From assembly GCA_025356505.1 (NCBI GenBank), contig JANXSV010000180.1:1-7559 (forward strand): DNA of 7,559 nt, in the 5' to 3' direction. Under the pieces are notes generated by a model. The model did not search any database. It had not been told where the DNA came from and saw nothing but the letters and a program-made list of their open reading frames with translations. Shown here in pieces: positions 6,476 through 7,559 of this stretch (position 1 is its first letter; each line of letters starts with the position of its first letter). The translations under genes were made by a program, and so were the position numbers. The DNA is from Methylovirgula sp. GTDB lineage: Bacteria; Pseudomonadota; Alphaproteobacteria; Rhizobiales; Beijerinckiaceae.

Positions 6476-7318
6476 GTGGATCAATGGCTGGCGCTTCATA
6501 AAATTCCGCTAGGGGCTTGGATCAAGTCCGGCGTCGACCAATTGAAAACGGCGCAGTGGTTTTTTGACACTGTGACCAGCGTCCTGCAATTTTTCATCTC
6601 GAGCCTCACCAATCTCCTACTATGGCTGCCTCCCGAAGTCATCGTGCTCTGCTTCGCCGCTGCCGCTTACTACATACATCGGTCTTGGAAGCTGACTGTG
6701 TTTGTGGTGCTCGCCTTTGCCCTCATCATGGATCTTGGCTATTGGAAGGACACAATGCAAACCCTGTCGTTAATGACATGGGCCACGGTTGTGTCCATGG
6801 CCATTGGCGTGCCGCTCGGTATCGCTATGGCTCATCATAAAACCTTAAACAGCATCATGCGGCCCGTGCTTGATCTGATGCAGACAATCCCGACATTCGT
6901 TTATCTCATCCCGACGCTGATCCTGTTCGGTATCGGCGTCGTCCCAGGGCTGATTTCCACTGTGGTTTTTGCCATTCCCGCGCCCGTGCGGTTGACGCAT
7001 CTGGGCGTATCTTCCGTTCCGGTTCACCTGCTGGAGGCGGGCGAAGCCTTCGGCGCAACGAAGAGCCAGCAATTGTGGAAGGTGGAGCTGCCCTATGCCG
7101 CGCCAACGATCATGGCGGGCATTACGCAATGTATTATGCTCTCATTGTCGATGGTTGTGATCGCGGCTCTTGTCGGCGCTGATGGCCTCGGCAAGCCGGT
7201 GGTTCGCGCGTTCAATACGGTGAACCCGGTGATGGGCTTTGAAGCCGGGCTTTGTATCGTCTTGCTCGCCATCGTGCTTGATCGCGTATGCCGCCAGGCA
7301 ACCCGCAAACCGAGGTAG
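6476..7318 (+). CDS. choW: Choline ABC transporter, permease protein
   Basis: ChoW forms the inner-membrane channel of the choline importer, probably as a homodimer. The 280-residue protein belongs to the ProW/OpuAB binding-protein-dependent permease family. Hydrophobic stretches lie at about 53-67, 72-86, 97-118, 140-170, 213-235 and 254-270. The cytoplasmic EAA loop that docks on the ATPase is clear at 187-206, with E187-A188, G193 and the closing LP (205-206). The N-terminal tail of about 50 residues before the main membrane segments resembles that of other ProW-type permeases. Translation starts at GTG (6476-6478), 9 nt after the ribosome site GAGGGGA (6460-6466); no ATG lies nearby in frame. 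It is separated from choX by the hairpin terminator and from choV by only 4 bp, so choW and choV are surely co-expressed. Family and role are secure; the choline specificity rests on neighbouring choX. Confidence 0.93.
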   Translation: MDQWLALHKIPLGAWIKSGVDQLKTAQWFFDTVTSVLQFFISSLTNLLLWLPPEVIVLCFAAAAYYIHRSWKLTVFVVLAFALIMDLGYWKDTMQTLSLMTWATVVSMAIGVPLGIAMAHHKTLNSIMRPVLDLMQTIPTFVYLIPTLILFGIGVVPGLISTVVFAIPAPVRLTHLGVSSVPVHLLEAGEAFGATKSQQLWKVELPYAAPTIMAGITQCIMLSLSMVVIAALVGADGLGKPVVRAFNTVNPVMGFEAGLCIVLLAIVLDRVCRQATRKPR

Positions 7319-7322
7319 TCAG

Positions 7323-7559
7323 ATGACCGAAACTCCGGCAATCGCCATCGATTTTCAGCATGTCGATATTGTTTTCGGCGCGAATCCCGCGGCTGCGCTC
7401 GCGTTGCTTGACCAAGGAAAAACCCGCGACGAGATTTTAAATGCGACGGGGCGTGTGGTGGGTGTCGCCGATGCAACACTCCAAGTCAATTCAGGCGAAA
7501 TATGCGTCCTCATGGGCCTCTCCGGCTCCGGTAAGTCAACTCTGTTGCGGGCGGTAAAT
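7323..7559 (+). CDS. choV: Choline ABC transporter, ATP-binding protein (3' end cut by window edge)
   Basis: ChoV hydrolyses ATP to drive choline import through ChoW. Only the first 79 codons are in the window, open to the right edge. FQHVDIVFG (11-19) opens the ABC domain. The segment [21 protein letters not shown] (28-48) is the insert typical of ProV/OpuAA-type quaternary-amine ATPases and absent from general ABC ATPases. [20 protein letters not shown] (60-79) contains a perfect Walker A motif, G65-T73, with K71. The ABC signature, Walker B and any C-terminal CBS domains lie outside the window, so whether it has CBS domains cannot be judged. The ATG comes 4 bp after the choW stop and its ribosome site GAGG (7312-7315) abuts that stop codon, pointing to translational coupling. 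Confidence 0.93.
   Translation, partial: MTETPAIAIDFQHVDIVFGANPAAALALLDQGKTRDEILNATGRVVGVADATLQVNSGEICVLMGLSGSGKSTLLRAVN

Noticed and set aside
1..7559. CRISPR array, insertion sequence, integrase, attachment site, tRNA or rRNA
   Set aside because: No tandem spacer-repeat pattern, transposase motif, long terminal repeat, or conserved RNA sequence was found on either strand.

Overview
This window looks like chromosomal DNA of an alphaproteobacterium, most likely of the order Hyphomicrobiales (Rhizobiales). The evidence is a choXWV-type choline ABC importer whose binding protein has the same ligand residues as the Sinorhizobium meliloti protein, a BetA with a rhizobial-style C-terminal tail, and an argB gene followed by a HAD phosphatase gene, a pairing I recall from rhizobia. 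Base composition is moderate (roughly mid-50s % GC by eye). I see no mobile element, phage, CRISPR, tRNA or rRNA. Genus cannot be set from the sequence alone.

Layout. Bases 1-5265 are coded on the minus strand and 5462-7559 on the plus strand; they diverge from a 196-bp intergenic region (5266-5461). In transcription order, the minus strand carries betA (choline dehydrogenase), argB (acetylglutamate kinase), a HAD-family pyrimidine-nucleotidase-like phosphatase, a family-4-like glycosyltransferase, and a GTP cyclohydrolase II gene cut by the left edge. argB, the phosphatase and the glycosyltransferase are tightly packed (4-bp overlap, then a 3-bp gap), with the cyclohydrolase 60 bp further on. 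The plus strand carries choX (periplasmic choline-binding protein), a hairpin terminator, choW (permease) and the start of choV (ATPase), cut by the right edge.

Function. The right half is a choline module: ChoXWV imports choline and BetA oxidises it to betaine aldehyde, and on to glycine betaine in some BetA enzymes. This serves osmoprotection or carbon and nitrogen supply. BetB and BetI are not in the window. The divergent spacer carries three TTACG/CGTAA half-sites forming two overlapping inverted repeats, a good candidate operator. The hairpin after choX fits the usual excess of binding protein over membrane components.

The left half combines arginine biosynthesis with a more puzzling set: a GTP cyclohydrolase II whose N-terminal half looks like a decayed RibB (DHBP synthase) domain, next to a glycosyltransferase and a HAD phosphatase. 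The cyclohydrolase may serve riboflavin synthesis. The grouping would also suit a less described pathway making a glycosylated GTP-derived (pterin- or pyrimidine-like) compound. That second reading is inference and is the most interesting lead here.
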